DNA of 64,000 nucleotides from Castanea sativa (taxonomy: Eukaryota; Streptophyta; Magnoliopsida; Fagales; Fagaceae): positions 26,483,503-26,547,502 of the forward strand of contig NC_134016.1 in the NCBI RefSeq assembly GCF_040712315.1. The letters are read 5' to 3'. Position 1 is the first letter of the stretch. The number at the start of each line of letters is the position of its first letter. Made by a program: the position numbers and the translations under genes. The notes under the pieces are model-generated. The model made no database searches. It was not told where the DNA came from and saw only the letters and a program-made list of their open reading frames with translations. Shown piece after piece: positions 1 through 11,258 of this stretch.

Positions 1-2243
1 GACGCTCTAAACGAGCAGATGAGTCTGAACCTTACCTGGCACGACGTCATTTTTATGTACGAGTGCCATAAACTTACCAACGTAGGTTATTACATCAAAT
101 CCCGCTCTAGCGTAGTTAGGTTAATCTCCTGTTTGCCCAAGTCCAATAAAGGCATGAAGGACGACTACCTCATCGCCTCAGGCAATTGGCACGATGGCCC
201 CCACTGCCCAGTTGAGTGGGGAGATCCAGGTGCGACTTAGGATCTAACTTCCCACCCCATAAATCCATCTAAGCATCTTAGAATGTCATTTGCATTTATA
301 AACTGTTTGACTTTGATTTACCACATGTCTTAAAAGTCTGATCATGTTCGTCTGTCTTTGGTGTCTTTCTTTGCAGATAAACAACTCTTGCGCCCCTGCT
401 TGAGTCACTGTAACGTTGCAGATTTGAACTGAGTGCTTCGCTCAGAGGTGTTCGTGAGCGCGGACTTACAACTTAGGGCGGCTCATTTGATACTAGGGTA
501 CGACCCTATCTCCTCGGACTTCCAGGAGATCAAGAACGCCATCATTGCCGGTGACCGGCGGCGTAGGAGGATTCACGTAGCCAGACCACACTTCCTGGCC
601 GACCACGACCTTCCTGACGACCCCAACACCATTCTGTACACACAAACCATTGTGGCAGTCCCCCTCGCCACGCATTCTCAGGCAACAGTTGTCCCAGAGG
701 AGCAAGTGTCTTCGTCGAACACGTTGGACGATGAGATAGATAAATTTCAACTTGAAGACGCCCAAAGGCCTCGTAGAAGCCCATTTGTCGTCCTTTCCGA
801 CGAGGAAGAGGAAGCCGCCAAGAACTCTAGGATAGCCAGTCTAGTGATAGCACGTCCAGACGACAGTTCCATTGAGGAGGGAATGGACGAGCTTAAGGGC
901 CTCCTGACCGCGAGAGGTGAGAGGGTTGCTAAAAAGGGTGTGAGGGGATCCCAAGCTCCCCCTGCCTTGCCACCACCCCCTCCTCCAGCCGTACCCAAAC
1001 TTCCAACTGAGGAGCTTAAAAAGAAAAGAAAGGGGGAGGTCGAGGAGACTGGTGGCGAAAAACAAAAGAAGCCACGACAACAACCACAGCCAGCTCAGCA
1101 GCAGAAGCTGGACAAGGGCAAAGGTCGGGTTTGCTCAGTCGAGAGTGGGGAGATCAGAGACATGACCGAAGTGCGCCGAGCACCGGCTACCTGGTCTCCT
1201 GACTTAAGACTGGACGGCACACCAATCTCCTGCCACTCCAGTATTAGGGCAATCCAACAAGGCCACGCCCACCACTTGGCTGAGGCGTTGGAGCGTCCTC
1301 TTCTGCTGCCCAAGGACATGGAAACCTTGGAGAAGATGGGCCAGCCTCAGTTGTTCCTTTCATTAAAAAGGGATTTAGCTCTGGTAAGTTCCACCTCACA
1401 CTTGTACTCTAGATTCATTTGTAAACACTTTACTATGTTTAACCTCCTGACATTTTTTTTGCATGCCATCTAAGAAGTTTTCGCGGCCGAGAAGCTCGTG
1501 GAGGATTCTCGGAAGTGCGCTGGGATGGAGCAAGAGCTACGGCAAGAGGTAGAAAGGTCCCTAGGCCAGGTCCTAGCAGAGAATGGGAAGATCACATCGT
1601 AGCTGGCCGATTTAAAAAGAGAGAAGGATGGTGCCGAGGCCAGCTTAAAGACGATGGAAAACCAAGTGGAGGGGCAACGTAAGCTTCTTCGCCAAAAGGA
1701 CAACGAGCTCTCTCAAGTCCAACGGGCACGCTCTGACTTAGAGAAGGAGCTTACGCGGGTGAAGGAGGAGGCTCGCGCCCACAAGCATGCACTGGAGGCC
1801 GCGAAGAAGGCCAGCTATCAGAAGGGAGTAAATGCAACGCAAGAACTGTTGACAAAAGCCTTTGCGGCCTTGTGCCGAGAGTACTGTCAACAGGTTTGGG
1901 AGAGGCCATGAATGTAGCAGGGGTTCCTCAAGCTTCCGAGCTGAGGAAGCCCAAGAACATTTGGCTTCCCTTAGACATACAGGAGATAGAAGACCCTCCT
2001 GTTGTTGCCTCCCTTGCCCTTCCTCCTGTGGTGCAAGAACTCGTTCCTGATCCTACAGAACCTAAAGGTTCTCATAAAGAGAAGGACGAGCGTGGCGGTG
2101 CCGAGAAGGAGCAAATTCAGAATATGGAGCCCCTCGTTCCTTCAACAGACAAAGGGAAGCAAGTTTTGTCTACCTTTGAGCTGGAACTGAAGAGCACTGA
2201 GGCTAGCAGCAGCTCCCTCCAAGACCCCCCTTCCCAAGCTTAG
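1..2243 (+). pseudogene. antisense accessory ORF of Tat-1 (gypsy-type 'putative transposase' domain plus coiled coil), spliced, decayed
   Basis: This ORF runs opposite to gag-pol and lies between pol and the missing 3' LTR. The first exon (to about 229) matches the N-terminal domain usually annotated as a putative gypsy-type transposon protein. CAG/GT at 229-231 and a pyrimidine-rich acceptor ending TTTGCAG at 376 suggest an intron, and the frame resumes at 377. The second exon (377-1383) has a proline- and lysine-rich linker near 950-1110. A GT donor at 1384 and an AG near 1474 suggest a second intron. The last exon (about 1480-2243) encodes a long charged coiled coil (about 1500-1900) and an acidic, proline-rich tail. 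Breaks: TGA at about 430, TAG at about 1600 and a frameshift near 1900. Such extra ORFs are known in Tat elements; their function is not known. Confidence 0.72.
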
Positions 2244-2571
2244 GGCCTGGCATAGGACTTTCATGTACTCCCTTTTTTTTGATGATGTATATAATTAATG
2301 AAGAACAATTTTATTCAACTTTCACTCATGTTGTATTTGTTTTACTTTATTCTTTTTGTGCTTGTCATGAAAGTTCTCACTAATACATAGTTAAAGGAAG
2401 AACAGAATAAACAAATCTAACTCCAGGAGTTGCACAATTATAACCTCCACACAGCCATGTGCATATTTGCTTTGCAAAGTAGAATATTTAAGAACCTGAC
2501 AGAGATTAACTTAGTTTGGATATTAAACAATGCCTTAGCTAAAAACTCATATGATGGTTAAACTTTTGTAA
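2244..2571. other. non-coding spacer between antisense ORF and tandem array
   Basis: The stretch is AT-rich with no credible ORF. A likely polyadenylation region for the antisense ORF follows its stop (ATTAATGAAG and T-rich runs near 2290-2350). Nothing else stands out. Confidence 0.4.
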
Positions 2572-4789
2572 TCTGAGGTATTACTTTCAGTAGGATGTAA
2601 GGTCCAAGGGCCATTCCTTACAAAAATTTGTTTAACACTTAAAGATATAGAACTTAAGATCTAAGTTAATGAATGGTAAGATACTGATTTCCACAAAGCG
2701 TGTGATAAGAATAAGAACAGTGACTAAGGTGCTGTTTAACAAATGAGAAGATATCAATTTTCACAAGGTTTGTGGTCTGAGGACCATACTTAACCAAATT
2801 TCTTTTTGACACTTAAGAATAGTGACTTCAAATGTTAATTTTTCCAAAGTAGGAGGTCCGAGGACCCGGCATAACTAAGGTTCTGTTTAACAAATGACAA
2901 GATATCAATTTCCACAAGGTTTGTGGTCCGAGGACCATACTTAACCAAGTTTCTGTTTGACGCTTAAGAATAGTAACTTCAAATGTTAATTTCCCCAAAG
3001 TAGGAGATCCGAGGACCTGGCATAACTAAGGTTCTATTTAACAAATGACAAGATATCAATTTCCACAAGGTTTGTGGTCCGAGGACCATACTTAACCAAG
3101 TTTCTGTTTGACACTTAAGAATAGCAACTTCAAATGTTAATTTTCCCAAAGTAAGAGGTCCGAGGACCCGGCATAACTAAGGTTCTGTTTAACAAATGAC
3201 AAGATATCAATTTCCACAAGGTTTGTGGTCCGAGGACCATACTTAACCAAGTTTCTGTTTGACGCTTAAGAATAGTAACTTCAAATGTTAATTTCCCCAA
3301 AGTAGGAGATCCGAGGACCTGGCATAACTAAGGTTCTATTTAACAAATGACAAGATATCAATTTCCACAAGGTTTGTGGTCCGAGGACCATACTTAACCA
3401 AGTTTTTGTTTGATACTTAAGAATAGTAACTTCAAATGTTAATTTCCCCAAAGTAGGAGGTCTAGGGACCTGGCATAACTAAGGTTCTGTTTAACAAATG
3501 ACAAGATATCAATTTCCACAAGGTTTGTGGTCCGAGGACCATACTTAACCAAGTTTCTGTTTGACGCTTAAGAATAGTAACTTCAAATGTTAATTTCCCC
3601 AAAGTAGGAGATCCGAGGACCTGGCATAACTAAGGTTATATTTAACAAATGACAAGATATCAATTTCCACAAGATTTGTGGTCCGAGGACCATACTTAAC
3701 CAAGTTTCTGTTTGACACTTAAGAATAGTAACTTCAAATGTTAATTTCCCCAAAGTAGGAGGTCCGAGGACCCGGCATAACTAAGGTTCTGTTTAACAAA
3801 TGACAAGATATCAATTTCCACAAGGTTTGTTGTCCGAGAACCATACTTAACCAAGTTTCTGTTTGACACTTAAGAATAGTAACTTCAAATGTTAATTTCC
3901 CCAAAGTAGGAGGTCCGAGGACCTGGCATAACTAAGGTTTTGTTTAACAAATGACAAGATATCAATTTGCACAAGGTTTGTGGTCCGAGGACCATACTTA
4001 ACCAAGTTTCTGTTTGACACTTAAGAATAGTAACTTCAAATGTTAATTTTCCCAAAGTAGGAGGTCCGAGGACCCGGCATAACTAAGGTTCTGTTTAACA
4101 AATGACAAGGTCTCAATTTCAACAAGGTGTTTGGGCGGAGGACCAAACTTATCCACGTTTCTGTTTGACGCTTAAGAATAGTAACTTCAAATGTTAATTT
4201 CCCCAAAGTAGGAGATCCGAGGACCTGGCATAACTAAGGTTATATTTAACAAATGACAAGATATCAATTTCCACAAGGTTTGTGGTCCGAGGACCATACT
4301 TAACCAAGTTTCTGTTTGACACTTAAGAATAGTAACTTCAAATGCTAATTTCCCCAAAGTAGGAGGTCCGAGGACCCGGCATAACTAAGGTTCTGTTTAA
4401 CAAATGACAAGATATCAATTTCCACAAGGTTTGTTGTCCGAGAACCATACTTAACCAAGTTTCTGTTTGACACTTAAGAATAGTAACTTCAAATGTTAAT
4501 TTCCCCAAAGTAGGAGGTCCGAGGACCTGGCATAACTAAGGTTTTTTTTAACAAATGACAAGATATCAATTTGCACAAGGTTTGTGGTCCGAGAACCATA
4601 CTTAACCAAGTTTCTGTTTGACACTTAAGAATAGTAACTTCAAATGTTAATTTTCCCAAAGTAGGAGGTCCGAGGACCCGGCATAACTAAGGTTCTGTTT
4701 AACAAATGACAAGATATCAATTTCCACAAGGTTTGTGGTCCGAGGACCATACTTAACCAAGTTTCTGTTTGACACTTAAGAATAGCAAC
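2572..4789. repeat. 151-bp tandem repeat array in the 3' non-coding region of Tat-1
   Basis: The anchor TAACTAAGG recurs at 2872, 3023, 3174, 3325, 3476, 3627, 3778, 3929, 4080, 4231, 4382, 4533 and 4684, exactly 151 bp apart each time. A more divergent unit precedes it near 2721 and a worn one near 2572. Each unit carries two copies of the near-palindrome GGTCCGAGGACC or close variants. Unit variants form a higher-order pattern: the four-unit block at 3476-4079 matches the block at 4080-4683, and before it two types alternate (ATCTCC-side versus GGTCC-side variants, GACGC versus GACAC). Tandem arrays between pol and the 3' LTR are typical of Tat elements and are a known source of satellites. 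Confidence 0.97.
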
Positions 4790-4846
4790 TATAAGCCCCT
4801 GAGATATTTATAACTTTGAACTGTTAAATAAGTAAAGCACAATTTA

Positions 4847-5938
4847 TTAATAGTAATACCTTCGAAGGTTATTTACATTCCAGGGGCATTGTACAATTCT
4901 TTCATCTAGATCAGCTAGACGATACGACCCTATGCCAGCTACTGAAACAATGCGATAGGGACCTTCCCAGTTTGGTCCTAGCTTACCCCAAGCCGGGTTC
5001 TTAGCGGTGCCTACAACTTTTCCTAGTACAAGATTGCCAGGTGCGAGTGGCCTTAGCTTCACGTGGGCATCATATCCCCGTTTAAGCTTCTGTTGATAGT
5101 AAGCCATTTGGACCATAGCTGCCTCGCGCCGTTCCTCAACTAAATCCAGGCCTTTCTCTAGGAGGCCATCGTTATTCTCCGGGCTAAAAGAACTCGTCTT
5201 TAGGGTAGGAAAGCCAGATTCTAGAGGTATCACTGCCTCGGCTCCATAAGTCATAGAGAATGGAGTTTCTCCCGTGGACCTGCGCGGTGTAGTCCGATAC
5301 GTCCACAGAACATGTGGGAGTTCTTCTACCCATCTGTCTTTCGCATTGTCTAACCTTTTCTTGAGCCCACTGACTATGACCTTGTTAACGGCCTCGGCTT
5401 GCCCATTTCCCTGAGGATAAGCTGGGGTGGAATACCTATTTATGATGCCCAAATCACCACAATATTTCCTAAAAGCCTTGCTGTCGAATTGAACGCCATT
5501 GTCTGAAATAAGCGTATGTGGTATTCCGAATCTAGTGACAATGTTTTTCCAAGCAAAGTTCTTGGAATCAACGTCTCTGATATTTGCTAATGGCTCGGCT
5601 TCAACCCATTTAGTGAAGTAGTCTGTCCCTACGAGAAGCCATCTTTTGTTTCCTGCAGCCCTCGGAAACGGCCCCACGATGTCCAATCCCCATTGTGCGA
5701 AAGGCCAAGGACTGGAGAGAGGGTTGAGAACCCCTCCAGGTTGATGAATATTAGGGGCGAACCTCTGACACTGATCACATTTTCGAGCATAATCTTGAGC
5801 CTCCCTCTGCATATTGGGCCACCAATAACCCTGAGTCAGAGCTCTGTGGGCTAAGGATCTTCCCCCGGTGTGGCTCCCACAAATCCCTTCATGCAGCTCT
5901 TCCAGAAGTGCTTCCGTTGATTCAAAGTGCACACACAA
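4847..5938 (-). pseudogene. integrase of Tat-1
   Basis: This is the integrase part of pol, which joins element cDNA to host DNA. About 360 residues are open. The N-terminal HHCC zinc region is visible (HEGICGSH, later CDQC). The DDE core follows with Asp in GLDIVGPF, Asp in ISDNGVQF and Glu in GQAEAVNK, so all three catalytic acids are kept. The C-terminal region contains LGPNWEGPYRI and ends NLRRYYY, as in other Tat elements. A frameshift near 5900-5940 separates it from the upstream RNase H. There is no chromodomain, which fits Tat. It reads as one of the better-preserved modules of this copy. Confidence 0.9.
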
Positions 5939-6570
5939 GTACGATCCCGAGAAGGATCGTTTATACAGCTTCGGTCCCTGGACAACCCGAAACGTGGCGC
6001 CTTTCTACGTATCTTATACGCTTCAGACTTGTCTTTAGGAAGGATATCGTTCTTAAGAAAAGATACGACCGGGTCAATCCAACTAGGTCCAGGTCTTATC
6101 AGATGGATGCGAGCTGCGTTGACAGCGATAAGAGTTGGCTCTAGCAAATCCTCCACAAGGATAATCTTGGGCAAACCCTGAGCCGAAGACGTTGCTAACG
6201 TGGCCAAAGAATCTGCATGGGTGTTTCCACTCCTAGGGATGTGAGACAAGACAAAGGAATCGAATTTAGCCTGCTGATATTTGACCTGGGCCAAGTATTC
6301 TTGCATTCTTGGGTCCCTAGCTTCCATGGTCCCCATGACCTGGCCGACCACTAACTGGGAGTCCAAGAACGCATGGACTTCCTTTCCACCCATCCTATGT
6401 ACCATGTTCATGCCCACCAAGACTGCTTCGTACTCGGCCTCATTATTAATAGCCGAGAACGACAGCCTCAAAGATTTTTCGAAGACAATTCCTTCAGGGG
6501 ATATCAGGACAAGTCCGATACCAGACCCTCTCTAATTAGCTGCCCCATCCACATACATTTTCCAAGTCGG
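5851..6570 (-). pseudogene. second (archaeal-type) RNase H of Tat-1
   Basis: A second RNase H lies between the RT-RNase H module and integrase. The start motif MYVDGAAN sits at the end of the preceding frame, followed by a stop at about 6533, then NNEAEYEA with its conserved Glu and the FLDSQLVVGQ motif with its Asp. The late part (HADSLATLA) is also present. This duplicated RNase H is the main lineage marker for Tat. The frame then runs on as non-homologous residues into the integrase region, showing a frameshift. Confidence 0.87.
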
Positions 6571-8127
6571 AGGTGCTGCGGCTGTGATCACACCAACTGA
6601 TTTTACATCCATGTGTGCTTCTTTCAGAGTTTCTTCTAGCAATGGTTCGGTAAACTCTGCCACCAAGTTAGCAAGGACTTGGCCCTTCACGGAGGTGCGA
6701 GGCCTGTATTTAACGTCAAAGGCTCCCAAAATGGTTCCCCATTTTACCACCCTGCCAGAGTAATCGGCGCTGCGTAACACCGCCTTGAGAGGCAATTGGG
6801 TCAGAACCACCACAGTGTGAGACTGGAAATAATGAGGAAGCTTCCGCGTGGCATGAACTATGGCCAGAAGTGCTTTCTCCAAGAGTAGATAGCGCACCTC
6901 GGCCTCATTTAAAGACTTACTAACGTAGTAGATCAGTCTTTGCACCCCGCTTTCATCCTTTATGAGGACTAGGCTGACCGCGTGGACGGCCACTGCCAGA
7001 TAAGCAAACAAAACCTCGTCCGCCTCGAGGCGAGACAAAATGGGTGGCCGAGAAAGATATTGCTTAAGCTGTTGGAAGGCTAACACGCAGTCCTCGGTCC
7101 ATTGAAACCCCTTCCATTTATTCAACAACTGGAAGAAAGGACGGCACCGATCAGCTGACCGAGAGATAAATCTGCTCAGTGCGGCAATCATTTCGGTCAA
7201 TTTCTGGATTTCTTTTGGGTTCCGAGGCGGCTGCAAATCCTGAATAGCCTTAACCTGCGCTGGGTTTACCTCTATGCCTCTATGAGTAATCATATATCCC
7301 AAGAACTTTCCAGATCCCACGCTAAAAGAGCACTTTGAGGCATTAAGGCGCAACTTGTACTTTCTTAGCACCTGGAAGGTGTCAGCCAAATCTTTAACGT
7401 GTGAAGGTATTGTTTTACTCTTCACCACCATATCAGCCACATATACCTCAATGGTCTTCCCTAGTTGTTGTTTGAACATCCTGGTCATCATTCTTTGGTA
7501 GGTAGCCCCAGCATTCTTCAACCCAAACGGCATGACCTTATAGTGGTAGTTCCCTGTTGGAGTAATGAAAGCAGTCTTCTCTTGATCCTCCAATGCCAAT
7601 GGAATCTGATGGTAACCCTGGAAGGCATCCAAAAAACTCATACGAGGATGTCCGACAGTGGCGTCCACAAGCTGATCAATACGCGGCATTGGGAACGAAT
7701 CCTTGGGGCAGGCCTTATTCAAATCCGTGAAGTCCACACATACTCTACACGTTCCATTCTTCTTTTTGACCACAACTGTATGTGCCAACCATTCGGGGTA
7801 GAAAACCTCTTTAATAGCCCCAGCCCTCTTGAGTTTGAGCACTTCCTCCTTGACAGCATCGAAATGTTCCTTGGAAGAACGCCGAGGTGGCTGCCTTCTC
7901 GGAACAATGGCGGAGTTGACATTTAAATGATGACAAATGAAGCTCGGATCGACGCCGGGAGCCTCATAAGGGTCCCACGCAAAAACATCAATATTGCCTC
8001 TTAGAAATTCCAACAACTCCATCTTCTCCTGATGCGGCAAACGTATGCCGACTTGGAAGAACCTCTCTGGATCATCCGCTATCAAAAAATTCTCTAACTC
8101 CTCACAAACTGCCTCCTCTCTTGTCAC
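6532..8127 (-). pseudogene. reverse transcriptase-RNase H of Tat-1, catalytic Asp lost
   Basis: Pol module of about 530 residues. The RT core begins near residue 95 with VKKKNGTCRVCVDFTDLNKACPK, shows MPFGLKNAGATYQR, and reaches the active site at about residue 230. There the usual YVDD reads YVAD: the Ala codon is GCT at 7435-7437, one change from GAT. Without this Asp the enzyme cannot coordinate its metal ions, so this copy should be inactive even if expressed. The RNase H domain follows (from about residue 380, LFAYLAVAVHAVS through KLPHYFQSH). The long open frame despite the lost residue suggests fairly recent decay. A stop at about 6533 separates the second RNase H. Confidence 0.92.
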
Positions 8128-8157
8128 CGCCCCAGGTGCATCTGGAGTTGTTAATTG

Positions 8158-9012
8158 CTATAAGTCTTGGATGAGCAAATCCGATGACTTGGCTTCTGTC
8201 TGATGAAGCACTGCGGCCGATATGCATTGTCTGGCCACCGATTGGCTGCCGAGGATCTCTTCAACATATTCCCCAAAGGGGAACTTAACCTTAACATGCA
8301 AGGTAGAGGAGACGGCTCCCAGAGCGTGCAGCCATGGCCTAGCGAGGATGGCTGTATATGGGGAGTACGCGTCGACCACAATGAAATCCACCTCAACCGT
8401 TTCTGAGCCGGATTGAACGCGCAAACGAATCTGTCCCTTCGGCACAACGGCCCTTCCTTCAAAGCTTATGAGTGGCGAGTCATAAGGAGTAAGATCTTCC
8501 AGCTTCAACCTTAGCCCCTTAAATAAATCAGGGTACATGATATCTGCACCGCTGCCCTGATCAATCAACACCCTCTTCACATAATAATTCCCTATCCTGA
8601 GAGTGACCACAAGAGCATCTTCATGGGGTTGAATGGTACCAACCTTATCCTCTTCTGAAAATCCCAAGACCGGTAAAGTCACCTTCAACCTCTTCGGCCT
8701 ACAGCCTGTCTCTTCGGCCTGGGAATGGGAAACCGCCATCACCCTAGTAGGACCTGAGCCGGTCCTGCCAGGTGCAGTGAAGATAACGTTAATTGTTCCC
8801 AATGCCGGCCGAGATGGATTATTTCTCTGATTGTTTAAGCCGGATTGACTGCCTTGCCCACTAGGTTGACGCAGGTGCTGCTTCAGTTTTCCTTCACTGA
8901 CAAGCTGCTTCAAGTGGTTCCAAAGGGCCTGACAGTTCTCGGTAGTGTGGCCCACGTCCTGATGGTACTGACAAAAGAGGTTCTGATTCCTCTTCGCGGG
9001 GTCTCTTGCCAT
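8158..9012 (-). pseudogene. gag C-terminus and aspartic protease of Tat-1
   Basis: The N-terminal part shows a Tat-type nucleocapsid zinc motif, CQYHQDVGHTTENC, about 17 residues in. About 100 residues later comes the protease, with VLIDQGSGADIM giving the active-site D-x-G. It processes the Gag-Pol polyprotein. The frame ends in a stop at 8158-8160, just before RT (8127). A second stop near 9020 separates it from the main gag frame. Gag, protease and RT were therefore one frame originally and are now split by nonsense changes. Confidence 0.85.
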
Positions 9013-9021
9013 CTTACCAGG

Positions 9022-10170
9022 CTATCTGAAGAAGGGCTCCTTACGAACTTTCTCCAATAATTGGTGTATTGGTTCTCGAAACACAGTGTTCACAGCCTGA
9101 GGTACTGCCGAGCCGGACTGCCCAATGTAATCTCTCCTTGGCTTGTTGTTGTGGTATCTGTCCGACCTGAAATCCCTTCTCTCCTGCGGGATAACCTTCT
9201 CCTTACCCTTTCCTTGCTGTTGGTCTTCCTCTACTCTTTTGTACTCATCAATACGATCCATGAGGCGACATACGCTGCGGACGGGCTTTTTGGTCAAGGA
9301 CTTCCTCAAATCATGATCAGTAGGAAGACCTACCTTAAAGGTATTGAGCGCCACCTCATCAAAATCACCATCTATCTCGTTAAACATCTCTCAGTACCGG
9401 TCGAAATATGCTTTCAACGTCTCGCCTTCCCTCATGGTCATGGATAACAGTGAGTCTAATGGCCGAGGCACTCTACTACACGTGATAAACCACGAAGCGA
9501 ATGCTCTAGTAAGCTCCTCGAACGAACCTACAGACCCCGATTTAAGGCCGTTGAACCACCTCATAGCAACAGGTCCCAAGCTAGAGGGGAAAACTTTACA
9601 CATCAGGGTCTCGTTATGAGAGTGCACCGCCATCCTCTGGTTAAAGTGACTCACGTGCTCCACCGGATCAGTCCGGCCATTGTAGATGGTAAATGTGGGC
9701 TGGGTAAACCTCCTGGGAAGCTTCCCTTTCTCAATCCTCCGTGAAAATGGAGATTTAGAAAGTTGGTGCAACGCCCAACTCATAGCATCCTTCCCCAAGC
9801 CCCTATAAGGAAGTTTCTTGTGTCTGCGAGCTAGCAGGTCGTCCTCCTCACAAGAGGACATTGTGCTGGGGGGTGAGCATGACCTCAAGCTGTAACTACC
9901 TCCCCGGACCTCCACCGAAGAAGGATTAGACGAGGACGGTGAAGGCTTATGTCTGGCGCGTCGCAGTTTTCTTTTCAAAGGATTAATCTCCTTCTGCATG
10001 GCTTTAGCACCATCCTCGTGGGTGGCGCTGTCCCCGCCATGAGTATGGCTAGCCCTAGGGTATTCTGTATGGACACTTCCCTCACGATCCCTTTGACGCT
10101 CAAGACACTCGAAAAGGTCCTCCGGTTGTGATCCTTGAGACTCTGCATGGTGAGAACCTAGGCCTGCCAT
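9022..10170 (-). pseudogene. gag of Tat-1
   Basis: Retrotransposon Gag in one frame split by a stop at about 9388-9390 (after FDRY). The first 110 residues are charged and serine-rich. The capsid-like gag domain follows (PTFTIYNGRTDPVEHVSHF, then MRWFNGLKSGSVGSFEEL). The second part continues the gag domain (FNEIDGDFDEVALNTFKVGL) and a basic linker. The first ATG at 10170 lies about 45 bp from the primer-binding site, leaving a very short leader. Gag packages element RNA into particles. Two nonsense changes make it non-functional. Confidence 0.88.
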
Positions 10171-10196
10171 CGTATCCCAGCTCCTTCCAAACTAGA

Positions 10197-10215
10197 TTCC
10201 CCACAGACGGCGCCA
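10197..10215 (-). other. primer-binding site of Tat-1
   Basis: Read on the minus strand, the sequence next to the 5' LTR is TGGCGCCGTCTGTGGGGAA, two bases from the LTR end. The TGGCGCC start fits the 3' CCA end of a tRNA; the donor tRNA was not determined. It fixes the element's orientation. Confidence 0.8.
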
Positions 10216-10217
10216 AT

Positions 10218-10919
10218 TGTAAGTGCACAATTGCACCTGGACCCAAAGAAAATTATGGGCTTAGGCCCAATGAGCCTTAAACAATAAAATTTGTAGAGCG
10301 TGGGCTTGAAATCTAGATTAGAGGTACTGAGAACTTAACAACAGGCTATGGTGTACAAACACTTACAAATAATGAATGATAATTGCTGATGGACCTCCTC
10401 AGACGTGAGCCGAGGACCACTTCTATATTATCTCTCTTTCTTTCTTAAAGATTACAATTCTTAATTTCTTTCTTGGTTACAGACTGCCCCCTTTTCTTTG
10501 GCCTTTACCCCCCTTAAATACTTCTTTTCCTGATGCTTTTGAACAGTGACCAGAAGTTTCAGCTTTACTGTTCAGGGGTCACTTCCCCATTAATGCGGCC
10601 AGGGAGGTAGGTGCAGAGTCTTTAATGTGGAGGTGGCAGCCTTTGCTTATGATATTTTTCTAACATGGTGTATCTAGAAAGTTCAGGGTTTCCCCCTCTT
10701 AACCAACAGTCTTTCTTGAGTTCTGCCTTGACCTTCGTAGTGAATCTACGAGTTTTCTTGGGTCTGTCCGAGGAGAAACTCACCCTCGGATGTGTCCTCG
10801 GACCCTCAGCGTATGGGCCGATTCGCAGTACTATCAAATTTTTAGCTCAAGAACAGATCGGCTCTCCTTGCTAGAGCCCAAGGGCCCAAATGCCCGCTTG
10901 GGTCCTTTTACTCCCCACA
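10218..10919 (-). repeat. 5' LTR of Tat-1 (702 bp)
   Basis: The boundaries are TG (10218) next to the primer-binding site and CA (10919) at the outer end. The LTR contains the motif GTCCTCGGAC near 10794, the reverse complement of the GTCCGAGGAC core of the 151-bp array. A TATA-like TATTTAAGG (minus strand, about 10515) could be the promoter. The partner LTR lies outside the window, so LTR age cannot be estimated. Confidence 0.85.
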
Positions 10920-11253
10920 CTAGCAAGACGTAAGTGTTGAGTTATTAGAAGCCTGTTTCTCATAGGCCATTTTGCAGGGATACTTTAGGTTAAGTAATAT
11001 GTTTGAGCTTGGTAAGAGAGTATAATTAAGTATATGTATTTAATTAGTTTGTTTCTTAAAAAAAAAAAAGAAGCTTGTTTCTCACAAAACAAAAAACAAA
11101 AACAAAAACGCTTTGCTATGTAGTGTAATCGATGCATAAGTTTCAAGATTGATCACACATGTGAATAGAGATAAAGGTCTTGGAGTAGTTTCACTGTTTC
11201 AGTATAGGGTTGTCAAATTTGTGATTGAGATATGAGTGTCCAATCCTTTAACT
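10920..11253. other. AT-rich spacer, no gene seen
   Basis: No coding sequence. A TTTGTTTCTTAAAAAA stretch near 11050, followed by GTTTCTCAC and an A-rich tract, resembles the 3' tail of the LINEs in this window and may be a tiny LINE remnant. Confidence 0.35.
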
Positions 11254-11258
11254 AATTC

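Larger units (their letters stand above)
1..10919 (-). mobile_element. Tat-lineage Ty3/gypsy retrotransposon, copy 1 (Tat-1), 3' end outside window
   Basis: A minus-strand LTR retrotransposon in the order 5' LTR (10218-10919), primer-binding site, gag, protease, RT-RNase H, second RNase H, integrase, tandem-repeat 3' region and antisense accessory ORF. The 3' LTR would lie left of base 1. The extra RNase H between the RT module and integrase, and the antisense ORF near the 3' LTR, are known marks of the Tat lineage. Every coding module has a stop or frameshift, so this copy is dead, although pol is still readable over most of its length. No target-site duplication can be tested because the left end is missing. 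Confidence 0.93.

Noticed and set aside
493..1319. Several minus-strand open frames across the Tat-1 accessory ORF
   Set aside because: They are shadows of the plus-strand coding exon; they show no domain and are low-complexity translations of its biased codons.
2572..4789. Evenly spaced repeats as a possible CRISPR array
   Set aside because: The repeat covers the whole 151-bp unit with no unique spacers, and the DNA is eukaryotic; it is a tandem satellite-like array.
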